Source of the DNA: Nitrospira sp.
Lineage (GTDB): Bacteria; Nitrospirota; Nitrospiria; Nitrospirales; Nitrospiraceae
Direction: 5' to 3'
DNA length: 47,902 nt
NCBI GenBank assembly: GCA_005116885.1
Contig: SWDP01000037.1
Span: 31,781-79,682 of the forward strand
Shown here one piece after another: positions 37,642 through 47,809 of this stretch. Every line of letters starts with the position of its first letter. The first letter of the stretch is position 1. The position numbers and the translations under genes are program-made. The notes below the pieces were generated by a model. The model saw only the letters and a list, made by a program, of their open reading frames with translations. It was not told the origin of the DNA and ran no database searches.

Positions 37642-38582
37642 GTAGGAGCGACCACCTCATGAAGGCAAGAGACTTCGGGCGATCTCATCTGAAGCCATTT
37701 CTGGCCTGCGCCGTTGGGGTGTGTATCGGTGTTTTTCTGATCGGTGCCGAGGCATTCACCCCGTCCGTCGCTCTTGCGAAGAACACCAGGGTCCGCTCTG
37801 TTCCTGTTCACACGGCAATCGTTCCGCACCGATTCCCTCCCTGGCGAGTCGCTCCAGCCCATGGCATTCTTCTCAAAGAACTCAAGACCGGGCATGTGCT
37901 GTACGAACATGATGCGGGGAAGCGGATGTCCCCTGCCAGTCTCACAAAAATCATGTCAGCTCTCGTCATCCTGGAGCGAGGTCGGTTGGATGATTTTGTC
38001 ACGATTAGCCCCAATGCCGCTCGGGCGCACAAGACGCACTTGCGCGTGAAGGCCGGGCAGGTTTTTCGGTTGGAAGATCTGTTGAAGGCCATGCTCATCG
38101 TATCCGCCAACGATGCCTGCCTCGCAGCGGTGGAGCATGTGGGAGGCGACGAAGCGCAGTTTGTGGCCCTCATGAATACCAAGGCTGTGGCACTCGGCTT
38201 GTCCGATACGCATTTCAGCAATGGCTGCGGATTCGATAGCCCGGACCATTACTCGACCGCCGAAGACCTTGCGGCGTTGAGTGTCATAGCCCTCGATCAA
38301 CCGATCTTCCGGCAGTTGGTGCGTGAGGAGCGTGCAATCATCACCCCGGTTAACGGACACCGTGCATATGTGTTGCACAATACAAACAGGTTGCTAGGGC
38401 GTATTCCCGGTGTCGAAGGAATCAAGACCGGATTTACTTCCAAAGCCGGTCGGTGCCTTATTGCCAAAGTCTCACAGAACGGAAGCGATCTTCTCCTTGT
38501 CATTTTGAATTCCAAGCGTCGCTGGAATACCGCAACGAATCTCATCGCCTACGGGTTGCAGGCAGCCGAAACTCCTCACTGA
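37638..38582 (+). CDS. D-alanyl-D-alanine carboxypeptidase (penicillin-binding protein, peptidase S11)
   Basis: SxxK 'SPASLTKIMSAL', SxN 'SANDACLAAVEH', KTG 'GIKTGFTSKAGRCL'. Confidence 0.9.
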   Translation: MSRSDHLMKARDFGRSHLKPFLACAVGVCIGVFLIGAEAFTPSVALAKNTRVRSVPVHTAIVPHRFPPWRVAPAHGILLKELKTGHVLYEHDAGKRMSPASLTKIMSALVILERGRLDDFVTISPNAARAHKTHLRVKAGQVFRLEDLLKAMLIVSANDACLAAVEHVGGDEAQFVALMNTKAVALGLSDTHFSNGCGFDSPDHYSTAEDLAALSVIALDQPIFRQLVREERAIITPVNGHRAYVLHNTNRLLGRIPGVEGIKTGFTSKAGRCLIAKVSQNGSDLLLVILNSKRRWNTATNLIAYGLQAAETPH

Positions 38583-38747
38583 ATTCCTCTGTTGGATCGA
38601 TCGTCAGGCAGCGAGGCCAAGGGCGGCATCGCTGTATCAGGGCGGTATCATTCGATTCTTCCGCTGATCTGCGGTGAAAGACTACAACCTGACGAGAAGT
38701 CTTGAGGCCGGTAAGTATGAGGTGAGGTCAGTCGTCAGGCCTTCTTG

Positions 38748-39281
38748 CTAGCGAGATGGGGAAAACTCCACATTGACATCTTTCCCAAGATAATTGATGA
38801 CGAATCCCTGCTTATCGTAGGCGAGGATGGCGCCCATCACGTTTTCGTCCCCATAGTCTTCTGGCCCCAATAATTTTCGCACGTCATCGGGGCTTTCGCT
38901 GTTCAGCACGTTGCGAAAGATGCCTCGAGTCTTATAGGAAAATCGATTGTTGATAAAGATCAGGTCGATCTTGCCGTCCTGGATGCGCACGCCGGCCATA
39001 GGGCCAGTCGGCTTGCGTTGATCGATCAAGAAAATGAACAAGGCTTCTTGCTCTACTTTTACTCCGGGGATTTTTTCATTCACGAGCGAATCCAAGGCTT
39101 TGGATTCGGAGTCTCCCAATTTAACCCCAAACAGCGAAATCTCGGCGCTCTTCAAGGCCTTGGGGTCCATCACGTCATTCTTGCTCAACTCGTAGGGCTC
39201 GCCGTAGCCAGGAGGCGCCCATGCGCCGAATCCGGCCAGCACCATACAGACTAGCGAGACCACTCGAAGTACATACTTCAT
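38748..39281 (-). CDS. Secreted hypothetical protein
   Basis: Signal peptide-like MKYVLRVVSLVCMVLAGFGAWAPPGYG from the internal Met. Confidence 0.65.
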   Translation of the reverse strand: MKYVLRVVSLVCMVLAGFGAWAPPGYGEPYELSKNDVMDPKALKSAEISLFGVKLGDSESKALDSLVNEKIPGVKVEQEALFIFLIDQRKPTGPMAGVRIQDGKIDLIFINNRFSYKTRGIFRNVLNSESPDDVRKLLGPEDYGDENVMGAILAYDKQGFVINYLGKDVNVEFSPSR

Positions 39282-39525
39282 CGACTCTTCCTTCCTCATG
39301 CGGTCAAAACGATGTAGGGTGCGTGAAATGTATTGATGAAAATGGTAGGACCAATGCAGTGTGTGCATATTTTATCGAATGGTTTGAGAACTTGCAAGAA
39401 CGGCTGCTAGGAGCGGGGAAGGGCTCGTGGATCGATGGATACAGGTCCTGTCGAAGTTCTCTCGCGGGTTATGACGGGTAAGGCGGGGACGATCCGTGAT
39501 CACTCAATTCTATTCTGGAAGTAAG

Positions 39526-39858
39526 TTAGATGGCGTGATGGGTGGTGATGAGGAGGGCTCCGAGCTGTCGGAGCCGTTGAAAGTAGGACCCGCAGTCTTC
39601 GTCAAGCTCGCTGGTTAGGTTATCCAGGTCTGCAACACAATCTTTAAGGATCCTGATCCGTTGGGTATCAAGCCCCTCGGGGCTGTCGAGGAAATACACG
39701 ACGCATCCGCTGATGACGGTATCCAGTGTCATCAATGGTCCCTCGTGTTGGCTTTCCACTCGGGGCCACCGCTCTTCCTTATGGGATTCCCAGAGAGACA
39801 GCACAGCATCCCGATCCATCCTGCAAATCTCCGGTCGTTGAGCCCAGTTTCGGTCCAT
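39526..39858 (-). CDS. Hypothetical protein
   Basis: 110-aa ORF with coherent composition. Confidence 0.5.
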   Translation of the reverse strand: MDRNWAQRPEICRMDRDAVLSLWESHKEERWPRVESQHEGPLMTLDTVISGCVVYFLDSPEGLDTQRIRILKDCVADLDNLTSELDEDCGSYFQRLRQLGALLITTHHAI

Positions 39859-39953
39859 TCAACCTAGCGCATGGAGTGGCAGGAGCGCAAGCGTGCCGAG
39901 AGTGAGCCCGACACGCGCGGACCCTCAGGCCTCGGACGTATGATGCGAGGCGT

Positions 39954-41210
39954 TCATGGATAGAGCCCTCGGTGAAGATGTGCCTGAGCGACTTTGTCGA
40001 TCCCGCTCATCAGGGCGGCCATACGCATAGAAGTTTTTTTGGACAGAGAAAATTGTAATGTCCGATGGAAGGCGGTGATCATGATATCTTGCAATCGTTC
40101 TTGAATGTCAGTGGCCTTCCAGAAGAACCGCTGCAGGTCCTGCACCCACTCAAAATAGGATACGATGACACCCCCGGAGTTAGCGAGAATGTCTGGAATG
40201 ATAAAAATCCCACGGTCCTGCAAGATGCGATCGGCTTCCAAGGTTGTCGGGCCGTTCGCTCCTTCGGCGAGAATCCGGCAGCGCAATTTCCCCGCATTGC
40301 GGTCCGTGATCTGCTCGGAAAGCGCGGCGGGGACCAGCACGCTGCAATCGAGCTGCAGCAATTCGTCGTTAGAGAGCCAGTCTCCCAGCTTGGTATCACG
40401 GAGGGGTTGGCCTGCGGTCTTGTAGCGTGCAAGAAGCTCTGGAATATCCAGCCCGTTTGAATTATAGAGACCTCCGCTCACATCGCTCACGGCGATGACA
40501 CGTGCGCCAGACTCTTGCATGATGCGGGCGGTATGGGCCCCGACATTGCCGAACCCTTGTATTGCCACAGTGGTGTTCCGAATATCGAGCTTAAGATGAC
40601 GAAGCGCTTCCATGGTGACACAGACCACTCCGCGGCCGGTGGCTTCTTCGCGACCGAGGCTTCCTCCAATCGATAAGGGCTTGCCCGTGACGACACCCGG
40701 TACCGAATATCCTACCTGCTGGCTGTAGGTGTCCATGATCCAAGCCATCACCTGGCTATCTGTGCCGACGTCTGGAGCCGGTATGTCCTTGTCTGGTCCG
40801 ATCAATGGGAAAATTTCCGCGGCATAACGCCTGGTCAATCGCTGTAATTCCGATTGCGAAAACTGTTTGGGGGCGATCGCGACGCCACCCTTGGCCCCAC
40901 CGTAGGGGAGATCGGCTAACGCGCATTTCCACGTCATCCACATGGCGAGTGCCGCAACCTCCCCAAGATTTACATCCGGATGATAGCGAATGCCGCCCTT
41001 AGTGGGGCCACGGGAGGAATCGTGCTGCACACGGTAGCCGGTATAGACCTCGACCCGGCCATCGTCCATCCTGACAGGCAGGCTGAGAATCAGCGATCGC
41101 TGAGGAAGCTTTAGGCGTTCGCGTAAATTGTGATCAAGCTCCATAGCCTCGGCCGCTTGATCAAACTGTGCCACTGCCAGCCGGAACGTGTGTGTGTCGA
41201 GTTCATGCAT
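39954..41210 (-). CDS. Glu/Leu/Phe/Val dehydrogenase (glutamate dehydrogenase)
   Basis: 'GPTKGGIRYHPDVNLGEVAALAMWMTWKCALADLPYGGAKGGVAI', 'VAIQGFGNVGAHTARIM'. Confidence 0.94.
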   Translation of the reverse strand: MHELDTHTFRLAVAQFDQAAEAMELDHNLRERLKLPQRSLILSLPVRMDDGRVEVYTGYRVQHDSSRGPTKGGIRYHPDVNLGEVAALAMWMTWKCALADLPYGGAKGGVAIAPKQFSQSELQRLTRRYAAEIFPLIGPDKDIPAPDVGTDSQVMAWIMDTYSQQVGYSVPGVVTGKPLSIGGSLGREEATGRGVVCVTMEALRHLKLDIRNTTVAIQGFGNVGAHTARIMQESGARVIAVSDVSGGLYNSNGLDIPELLARYKTAGQPLRDTKLGDWLSNDELLQLDCSVLVPAALSEQITDRNAGKLRCRILAEGANGPTTLEADRILQDRGIFIIPDILANSGGVIVSYFEWVQDLQRFFWKATDIQERLQDIMITAFHRTLQFSLSKKTSMRMAALMSGIDKVAQAHLHRGLYP

Positions 41211-41226
41211 AGCGTGATCCTTTTTG

Positions 41227-42033
41227 TCAGGTGTGAAGCGGGGATGTCGATGTGAGGTGGTCCTCACGGTTCCCCTGCATGATGATGTCGGGCGAGAAAC
41301 TTATCCATTGAATGTCGAATATTCGCGCGAATTCCTCCGCCACCTGTTGCGCCACCACTGTGGCCGACGTGGGGGACTGCCGGATCTCGGCTACAGATGT
41401 GATACGGCATTGTGCGAGGCCGCAGGGCATGATCAAGGAAAAAGGGGAGAGGTCCAGATCGACGTTGAGCGCAAACCCGTGAATCGTGACCCCGTGATCG
41501 ATTCGGACTCCGATCGCAGCAATCTTCGCGTCAGCATCATTCCAGTGTACCCAGACGCCTGGATTCTTATCAATGCGATAGCCCTCAATCCCCCATCGCA
41601 AGAGCGCGTGGATGAGAACCTCTTCCAACTTCCATACATACTGTTTAGGTCCTGAGCAGTAATGCGATAGCTTGAGGATGGGATAGCCCACGACCTGTCC
41701 CGGCCCATGGTAGGTGATCGAGCCGCCTCGCTCGACGAATTGGAGGCTCGCCCCCGTTCGTCGGAGCACCTCTTCCCCGCAATCCCAATGGGCTGGTTGG
41801 GTAGTGCGGCCGAGGGTATAGACTGGCAGGTGCTCAAGAAGCAGCAAGACATCCCGTTGTTTCTCCGCAACCCGATCTTGCTGTAATTGCTTCTGGAGTG
41901 TCCAAGCTTCTGCATAGGGGATTGGTTGAGGAAACCGAACAAGCCTGCCAGTTCTCGCGGTGGGCATCGGGAGAGGATCACGCCTCTGCCAGCAGACATC
42001 ATGGTCTAGGTGTAACTCATCGAAGTCACTCAC
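41227..42033 (-). CDS. lipB: Octanoyltransferase (lipoyl(octanoyl) transferase)
   Basis: 'FVERGGSITYHGPGQVVGYPIL', 'KIAAIGVRIDHGVTIHGFALNVD'. Confidence 0.93.
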   Translation of the reverse strand: MSDFDELHLDHDVCWQRRDPLPMPTARTGRLVRFPQPIPYAEAWTLQKQLQQDRVAEKQRDVLLLLEHLPVYTLGRTTQPAHWDCGEEVLRRTGASLQFVERGGSITYHGPGQVVGYPILKLSHYCSGPKQYVWKLEEVLIHALLRWGIEGYRIDKNPGVWVHWNDADAKIAAIGVRIDHGVTIHGFALNVDLDLSPFSLIMPCGLAQCRITSVAEIRQSPTSATVVAQQVAEEFARIFDIQWISFSPDIIMQGNREDHLTSTSPLHT

Positions 42034-42352
42034 AGGGTAACCTTCCTAGCGCGGGATCCTGATGCGAGATTGTGGTCATCGTAATGGCATAACTCTCGAA
42101 GCTTCCGATGGCAGACAGTGATCGTGTTGGGCCTTGTGTCTGAGTTATCGGCCAGGCACGGGTGAGAAATGCGATCGCGTTCAGCTCTCCAGGCGCTAAG
42201 GTGCGAACAAGAGGGGGAAGGAACGAAATGGCGAAAAAGCAAACGCGACGAAATCTTGGCTGTGTTGGGCGCACGCGTATCATGAGGCCTCATCGATCCC
42301 AGTCGGCCTCATTGTCGCATAAGTGCTGTCAGGGTGAAAGTCGAAGAACAGA

Positions 42353-42381
42353 AAAGGGGCGAGCCCAAGCCTCGCCCCTTT
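42353..42381 (-). terminator. Rho-independent terminator for the sigma factor gene
   Basis: aaaggggcgag / ctcgccccttt stem; minus strand continues into ttctgttctt. Confidence 0.8.
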
Positions 42382-42401
42382 CTGCTTGATGAGCATGCGG
42401 T

Positions 42402-43658
42402 TTACTGGATGGCAGCAAACATTTCCTTCACCGCAGGGGTTTTCAGCTTCTTGAGTGCTTTCGCTTCGATCTGGCGGATTCGCTCCCTTGTCACGGAAAG
42501 ACTCTGCCCCACTTGCTCCAATGTGAAGGCCTGATCCTGGCCGATACCGAACCGCAGCCGGATAATGGTCTGCTCACGGGGCGTGAGCGTGCTGAGAATG
42601 CGTTCAAGCTGGTGAGACATTTCAGTCCGGTGCACATGGGCATCGGGCGGGACGGCTTGCAGGTCTGGGAGTAGTTCCCCAAACTCCGAGCTTCCATCAC
42701 CTATCGGTTTCTCCAGGGCAACCGGATCCTGAAATGCTTGTGTGGTTTCGAGGAGTCGCTCGGGTCTCATCCGCAGTGCCTGGGCCACTTCCTCGAGCCG
42801 AGCCGGCCGGCCCAGCTGTTGCCCGAGTCGTCTGGTCACGCGGATAATCCGATGGGACGCTTCAGTCTGGTGAACCGGGATGCGAATGGTCCGTGATTGG
42901 TCAGCTAAGGCTCGTGTGATGCCTTGGCGAATCCACCACGTTGCATAGGTGCTGAACTTGAACCCTTTGCGGTATTGATAGCGCTCAGCCGCTTTCATCA
43001 ATCCGATATTGCCCTCTTGCACGAGATCCAACAATGTCAGGCCTCGGCCCGTATAATGTTTTGCGACATCCACCACCAGTCGTAAGTTGCAGCGCACCAA
43101 TTCGTCCTTTGCCCGTTCGAGCACGATCCGAGCAGAGCGGAGGGTCGCCAACTCTTCCTTGAGTTGTTTGGCGATAGCAACTGGAAGTTTGTGTGACCCT
43201 GTTCCCTGTTCGAGCATTCCGATAAGACTCTGCTCAGCCTTATCGATTGCGGTGGCTGAGAGTCCGCTCAAATCTCTGACCACCTGGAGTGTGCGTCGTG
43301 CATCGAGTACAGCGTCAGCAGGCTTGAGACGGAGAAGGACTTGTATGGTCTGGCGCAGCGTTTTTCGAATGGTGTTGGTCCCGCCGTCGATTTTCTTTGC
43401 CAGTTCGACTTCTTCTTCTCTGGTCAAGAGGGCGCGTTCGCCGAACGAGCGAAAGTAGAGTGACTCTAACATGAATGGTCCGCCGATCGCGGCGGTGCGA
43501 GTCACGGTTTTCGTCGGGTCCTCAGGTTGTTCTTCTTCCGATGTCTCTCGTCCGATCACGTCTAAGAGATCGCTCGCCTCGGGATCGTCCGCATCGACAT
43601 CCTTTGCCGTCTCGACACATTCTTCCGACTCAGGGGCTGAGAATGGGTTCTCTTTCAT
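42402..43658 (-). CDS. RpoD-family sigma-70 factor lacking region 1.1 (RpoS/RpoD-like)
   Basis: 'LVRCNLRLVVDVAKHYTGRGLTLLDLVQEGNIGLMKAAERYQYRKGFKFSTYATWWIRQGITRALADQSRTIRIPVH', region 4 'LTPREQTIIRLRFGIG'. Confidence 0.93.
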   Translation of the reverse strand: MKENPFSAPESEECVETAKDVDADDPEASDLLDVIGRETSEEEQPEDPTKTVTRTAAIGGPFMLESLYFRSFGERALLTREEEVELAKKIDGGTNTIRKTLRQTIQVLLRLKPADAVLDARRTLQVVRDLSGLSATAIDKAEQSLIGMLEQGTGSHKLPVAIAKQLKEELATLRSARIVLERAKDELVRCNLRLVVDVAKHYTGRGLTLLDLVQEGNIGLMKAAERYQYRKGFKFSTYATWWIRQGITRALADQSRTIRIPVHQTEASHRIIRVTRRLGQQLGRPARLEEVAQALRMRPERLLETTQAFQDPVALEKPIGDGSSEFGELLPDLQAVPPDAHVHRTEMSHQLERILSTLTPREQTIIRLRFGIGQDQAFTLEQVGQSLSVTRERIRQIEAKALKKLKTPAVKEMFAAIQ

Positions 43659-44263
43659 GTTCTCGGTCCTCCTCTGATTAGCTGATGGTTTGCTCCGCAT
43701 GATCATCGGCCCTACAGTTTCTCGCTCTTCCGTCCTAATCTATAAGAGACATCGATCCGTCAAACGATTCATTCCCTGCGCGATCTGTTCAGCGCTCTGT
43801 TATCTCTCTACGGAGCAAATCTTATGCTGGATTGTCCATAAGAATGAAGGATCGCGATCGCAAGGAAAACACTGCACTATTAGAACGACTTAATGAGGAA
43901 ATCTGAGATAGGGATGAGGCAACCTTGCTACAGGTGTGTACGTATGGCTATAGGGCAAGAGGCCTAATCGCCACAGCGATTCCTGGTGGGCTTCTTTGGG
44001 ATAAGGGTGCTCTGTCGATAGGAGGCAAGATGCTGAGATGGAATGTTTCGTGGTCACGATCGCGACGTGCGTCCGGAGATCTCCGTGTAGGGGGTAGTGC
44101 GTGAGCATTGTAGATTCGTGCTGGACAGGCGTGGCTCAGGGGAGGACTATCACCAAAAAGAACCCACTCGTCTCCCTGAGAAGCGGTACGGCAGAGGTTG
44201 AGCAATTCGGCACCTGGTTGTTGTGTTATTGAAAACCTGGCGTGGCGCTTCTAGAATAGGTGG

Positions 44264-45133
44264 ATGTCATACTTTCAATCAGGCGAGCGTATCCATTTGG
44301 TGGACAAGAAGGGGCGGCAATATGCCTTGACCTTGAAGGCGGGAGATCTCTACCAACTGAGCGGTCACAAAATTGCTCACGACGATCTCATTGGAAAGCC
44401 TGATGGGTCGTTAGTCACGCTCTCCGGTAACAAAACAATGTTGGCGCTGAGGCCCACGTTCGGGGACTATGTGCTGAAGATGCCGCGTGGTGCGCAAGTC
44501 TTATATCCAAAGGACCTCGCCCTCATTCCGATGTGGGCGGACGTCTATCCTGGCGCGCGCGTGTTCGAGGCAGGAACTGGCTCCGGGGCGTTGACGATGG
44601 CCCTGTTGCGTGCCGTGGGCCCCCGTGGTTTGGTGGTAACCTACGAAGCCCGTGAGGATTTCGCCCTGACGGCGATGACGAACATTGAACGGTATATGGG
44701 CCCGGTACCGAATCTTATCCCACTCCGTCGGAATGCGTATGAGGGGATCAGTCTGCTTGACGATGGTTTGCCGTTCGATCGTCTTGTTCTCGACCTTCCT
44801 GAGCCGTGGCAAGTCGTGCCGCACGCGGCACAGGCTCTCCGTTCCGGTGGCATGTATTTGAGCTTTGTTCCCACCGTCCCTCAAGTGGTCCAGACCGTTG
44901 AGGCTCTTCACCGAGCGACCGTCTTCGGCATGGTCGAAACGTTCGAAACATTGCTGAGGACCTGGTCCATTCAGGGGCGCAGTGTACGGCCAGATCACCG
45001 GATGGTCGCCCATTCTGGCTTCATTACGGTGGCGAGGAAAATCGAGTCTGGTTTGTGGCCCGCAGTTCTCCCGGGCGAGTCTCTAGGTGAACCCGCTGAT
45101 ATTCACGAAGAACGAGAGGGTGACGAGCGATGA
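44264..45133 (+). CDS. trmI: tRNA (adenine(58)-N1)-methyltransferase, TrmI type
   Basis: 'LYPKDLALIPMWADVYPGARVFEAGTGSGALTMALLRAVGPRG'. Confidence 0.88.
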   Translation: MSYFQSGERIHLVDKKGRQYALTLKAGDLYQLSGHKIAHDDLIGKPDGSLVTLSGNKTMLALRPTFGDYVLKMPRGAQVLYPKDLALIPMWADVYPGARVFEAGTGSGALTMALLRAVGPRGLVVTYEAREDFALTAMTNIERYMGPVPNLIPLRRNAYEGISLLDDGLPFDRLVLDLPEPWQVVPHAAQALRSGGMYLSFVPTVPQVVQTVEALHRATVFGMVETFETLLRTWSIQGRSVRPDHRMVAHSGFITVARKIESGLWPAVLPGESLGEPADIHEEREGDER

Positions 45134-45885
45134 ATCGATTGCAGGGAAAGGTCGCGGTCGTGACGGGAGGCAACGCAGGTATTGGTGAAGCGATCGCAAA
45201 AGCCTTTGCACGCGAAGGGGCCTCGGTGGTGATTACGGGAAGACGGCAGGGAGAGTTGGGCCGGGTTGTGAATGACATTGTGAAGGCACAAGGCAAAGCG
45301 TTTGCGGTTGCAGGATCAGTCACAGATGAATCACATGTCCAGGAGACGGTGCGTCGGACTGTGGAGCAGTTCGGGCAGCTCGACATCCTCGTCAATAATG
45401 CCGGAGTAGGAGACTTTGGAAAGCGTCTGCACGAGATCGATGATGCGACGTGGGCGCAGGTTCTTGACGTGAACCTGACCGGGGTGTTTCGCATGACACG
45501 AGCGGTGTTGCCGCAGATGCTCAAGCAGGGGAATGGAGCGATCGTCAATATCTCCTCCATTGCCAGTTTAGTCGGCCTTCCCGCATTGCCGGCCTATGCT
45601 GCTTCCAAGGGAGCACTCGATGCCGTAACCAGAGCCCTGGCTGTCGATTACGCCAAGGATGGCATCCGCTGCAACGTGGTGAACCCCGGGCTCATCGATA
45701 CGCCAATGGCCGCGCCACTGATGGGCAACCCCGAACTGCTGAATCCCATTCTCTCGCACTATCCCCTTCGTCGGCCTGGGAAACCAGAAGAGGTCGCCAA
45801 TATGGTTCTCTATCTGGCCTCCGACGAAGCAGCATGGGTTACCGGAGGAACCTTCCGTATCGATGGAGGCATGACGATTTCTTGA
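45130..45885 (+). CDS. SDR-family oxidoreductase (3-oxoacyl-ACP reductase-like)
   Basis: 'VAVVTGGNAGIGEAIAKAFAREGASVVITGRR', YAASKGAL catalytic motif. Confidence 0.93.
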   Translation: MNRLQGKVAVVTGGNAGIGEAIAKAFAREGASVVITGRRQGELGRVVNDIVKAQGKAFAVAGSVTDESHVQETVRRTVEQFGQLDILVNNAGVGDFGKRLHEIDDATWAQVLDVNLTGVFRMTRAVLPQMLKQGNGAIVNISSIASLVGLPALPAYAASKGALDAVTRALAVDYAKDGIRCNVVNPGLIDTPMAAPLMGNPELLNPILSHYPLRRPGKPEEVANMVLYLASDEAAWVTGGTFRIDGGMTIS

Positions 45886-45978
45886 GAAAGCGCTTGAGGT
45901 AGAGAGAGATGTCTTATTCATGGTGATTGGGCGCCTGGCAGTTGACCAAAAAAACAGAAACCCTGACGATTCTAACCC

Positions 45979-46833
45979 ATGGACATCAACGCACAGACTC
46001 AGTTTTGCGGTGTCATCGGCAATCCTGTCGAGCATTCACTGTCGCCCGCCATTCACAATGCTGCCTTTCAGAAGCTTGGGTTGAACTTCGTCTATCTGGC
46101 CTTCCGCGTAGAGGCGATCGGTGATGCGATTAAGGGGCTTCGCGCTCTTGGGAACTTTCGCGGCGCCAGTGTAACCATTCCCCATAAAGTGGCAGCCGTT
46201 CAATTTCTTGATTCTGTCGAGTCGACGGCGCGTCATATCGGCGCGATCAACACCATTGTGGCTGCGGGCGGAACTCTTGCAGGGCATAACACCGATGCGA
46301 TCGGCGCCGTGCGCGCGCTTCACGAGGGTGGTGTGGAGTTGAAAGGGCGTCAAGTCGTCATGCTGGGGTCTGGAGGCGCCGCTCGAGCGATTGCCTTTGC
46401 ACTCGGAGGAGAAACAGGGATCGAACGCTTGACCCTACTCGGAATCGATGACCAAGAACGTGCAGCGTTGGCCCGTGATCTCCAATCAAAGACAGGGATG
46501 GCCGTGCAGGAGTCGCGTCTTGACGAGGGGGCGTTACGAAAGATTCTTCCAGATACTCATGTGCTGATCCATTGCACACCGATGGGGATGTCGCCCAAGG
46601 TAGACGAGACTGCTGTGTCGCCGGCGTTGCTTCATGCGGGGCTGACGGTGATGGACATCGTCTACAACCCTCGGGACACCCAATTATTAAAGGATGCGAA
46701 AGCGAGAGGCTGTCGCACAATTCCAGGGCTCGAAATGTTTCTTCATCAAGCTGCGGCACAGTTCGAACTCTGGACCAACCAGGCTGCTCCGGCTGATGTC
46801 ATGCGCGCCGTCCTGGAGTCGCGCTTTTCATGA
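45979..46833 (+). CDS. aroE: Shikimate dehydrogenase
   Basis: 'FCGVIGNPVEHSLSPAIHNAAFQKLGLNFVYLAF', 'GASVTIPHK', 'GHNTDAIG'. Confidence 0.95.
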   Translation: MDINAQTQFCGVIGNPVEHSLSPAIHNAAFQKLGLNFVYLAFRVEAIGDAIKGLRALGNFRGASVTIPHKVAAVQFLDSVESTARHIGAINTIVAAGGTLAGHNTDAIGAVRALHEGGVELKGRQVVMLGSGGAARAIAFALGGETGIERLTLLGIDDQERAALARDLQSKTGMAVQESRLDEGALRKILPDTHVLIHCTPMGMSPKVDETAVSPALLHAGLTVMDIVYNPRDTQLLKDAKARGCRTIPGLEMFLHQAAAQFELWTNQAAPADVMRAVLESRFS

Positions 46834-47330
46834 ATATCGTGCTGATCGGCTATCGAGGGGTCGGCAAGAGTGCGGTGGGCAGACGACTTGCGGCGCGATT
46901 GGGTCGCACGCTCGTGTCAACTGATGCCGAGATCGTCAAGCGCGCTCACCGTTCGATTCCGGAGATCGTCGCCCAAGATGGGTGGGAATACTTTCGTGAT
47001 CTGGAATCCGATATCTGTAGGGAACTCGCCAACCGCGACCAGCTTGTGATCGACACCGGCGGTGGGGCCATACTTCGAGCACACAATGTCGAGGTGTTGA
47101 AGAAGAATGGCACAGTGTTTTGGCTTGAGGCTTCGGTCGGGACCATCACGAAACGAATCGGTGGGGATACTCAGCGCCCTTCGTTGACAGGGACCAAGTC
47201 ATTCGTCGATGAAATTCAGGATGTGTTGCGGGAGCGAACGCCGAAATATCAAGCGGCTGCCGATCATGTGATCAGGACCGATGATCAACCAATCGATCAG
47301 CTGGTAGAAAGGCTACTCACTCTGGTCTGA
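46830..47330 (+). CDS. aroK: Shikimate kinase
   Basis: 'MNIVLIGYRGVGKSAVGRRLAARLGRTLVSTDAEIVKRAHRSIPEIVAQDGWEYFRDLE'. Confidence 0.93.
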   Translation: MNIVLIGYRGVGKSAVGRRLAARLGRTLVSTDAEIVKRAHRSIPEIVAQDGWEYFRDLESDICRELANRDQLVIDTGGGAILRAHNVEVLKKNGTVFWLEASVGTITKRIGGDTQRPSLTGTKSFVDEIQDVLRERTPKYQAAADHVIRTDDQPIDQLVERLLTLV

Positions 47331-47425
47331 GCCTACTCGATTATGTCTCGAGTAAGAAATGATCAGACTGTGCTGTTATCCCATCCTTGACAAGACCTTC
47401 GTCGAAGTGTTTGAAATAGCTGAAT

Positions 47426-47501
47426 GCGCCCGTAGCTCAATGGATAGAGCATCGGACTTCGGATCCGAGGGTTGGGGGTTCAAGTCCCTCCGGGCGCACC
47501 A
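47426..47501 (+). tRNA. tRNA-Arg (anticodon TCG), CCA encoded
   Basis: GCGCCCG-TA-GCTC..GAGC-A-TCGGA-CTTCGGA-TCCGA-GGGTT-GGGGG-TTCAAGT-CCCTC-CGGGCGC-ACCA folds as a cloverleaf. Confidence 0.95.
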
Positions 47502-47602
47502 AATAATCAACATCTCCGATAGTATCGCAACCCCCCAGGTGTGAATATAGAAACAGGCTAGAAGTGTGGCTGGTATTCGGTCACAGTTAGGGAAGCACAA
47601 GA

Positions 47603-47809
47603 ATGATCTGGACGACGAAGAAGCCGACGAAGCCTGGGTGGTATTGGTATCGCGGTGAGTGTAATGGGCAGACAGTGAAAGTCATACATTTCATCGATGA
47701 CGACGGAGATGGGCCTTACCTGGCAACGTCAGACGATGTAACACTTCATGACTTAACCGGCGAATGGGCTGGACCGGTTGAGCCGCCATTGCAGAGCCAG
47801 AGTCGTTAG
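47603..47809 (+). CDS. Small hypothetical protein
   Basis: 68 aa MIWTTKKPTKPGWYWYRGECNGQTVKVIHFIDDDGDGPYLATSDD, plausible coding composition. Confidence 0.55.
   Translation: MIWTTKKPTKPGWYWYRGECNGQTVKVIHFIDDDGDGPYLATSDDVTLHDLTGEWAGPVEPPLQSQSR

Noticed and set aside
43690-44205. Small ORFs between the sigma factor and trmI
   Set aside because: Short, overlapping on both strands, with no family resemblance; treated as intergenic.
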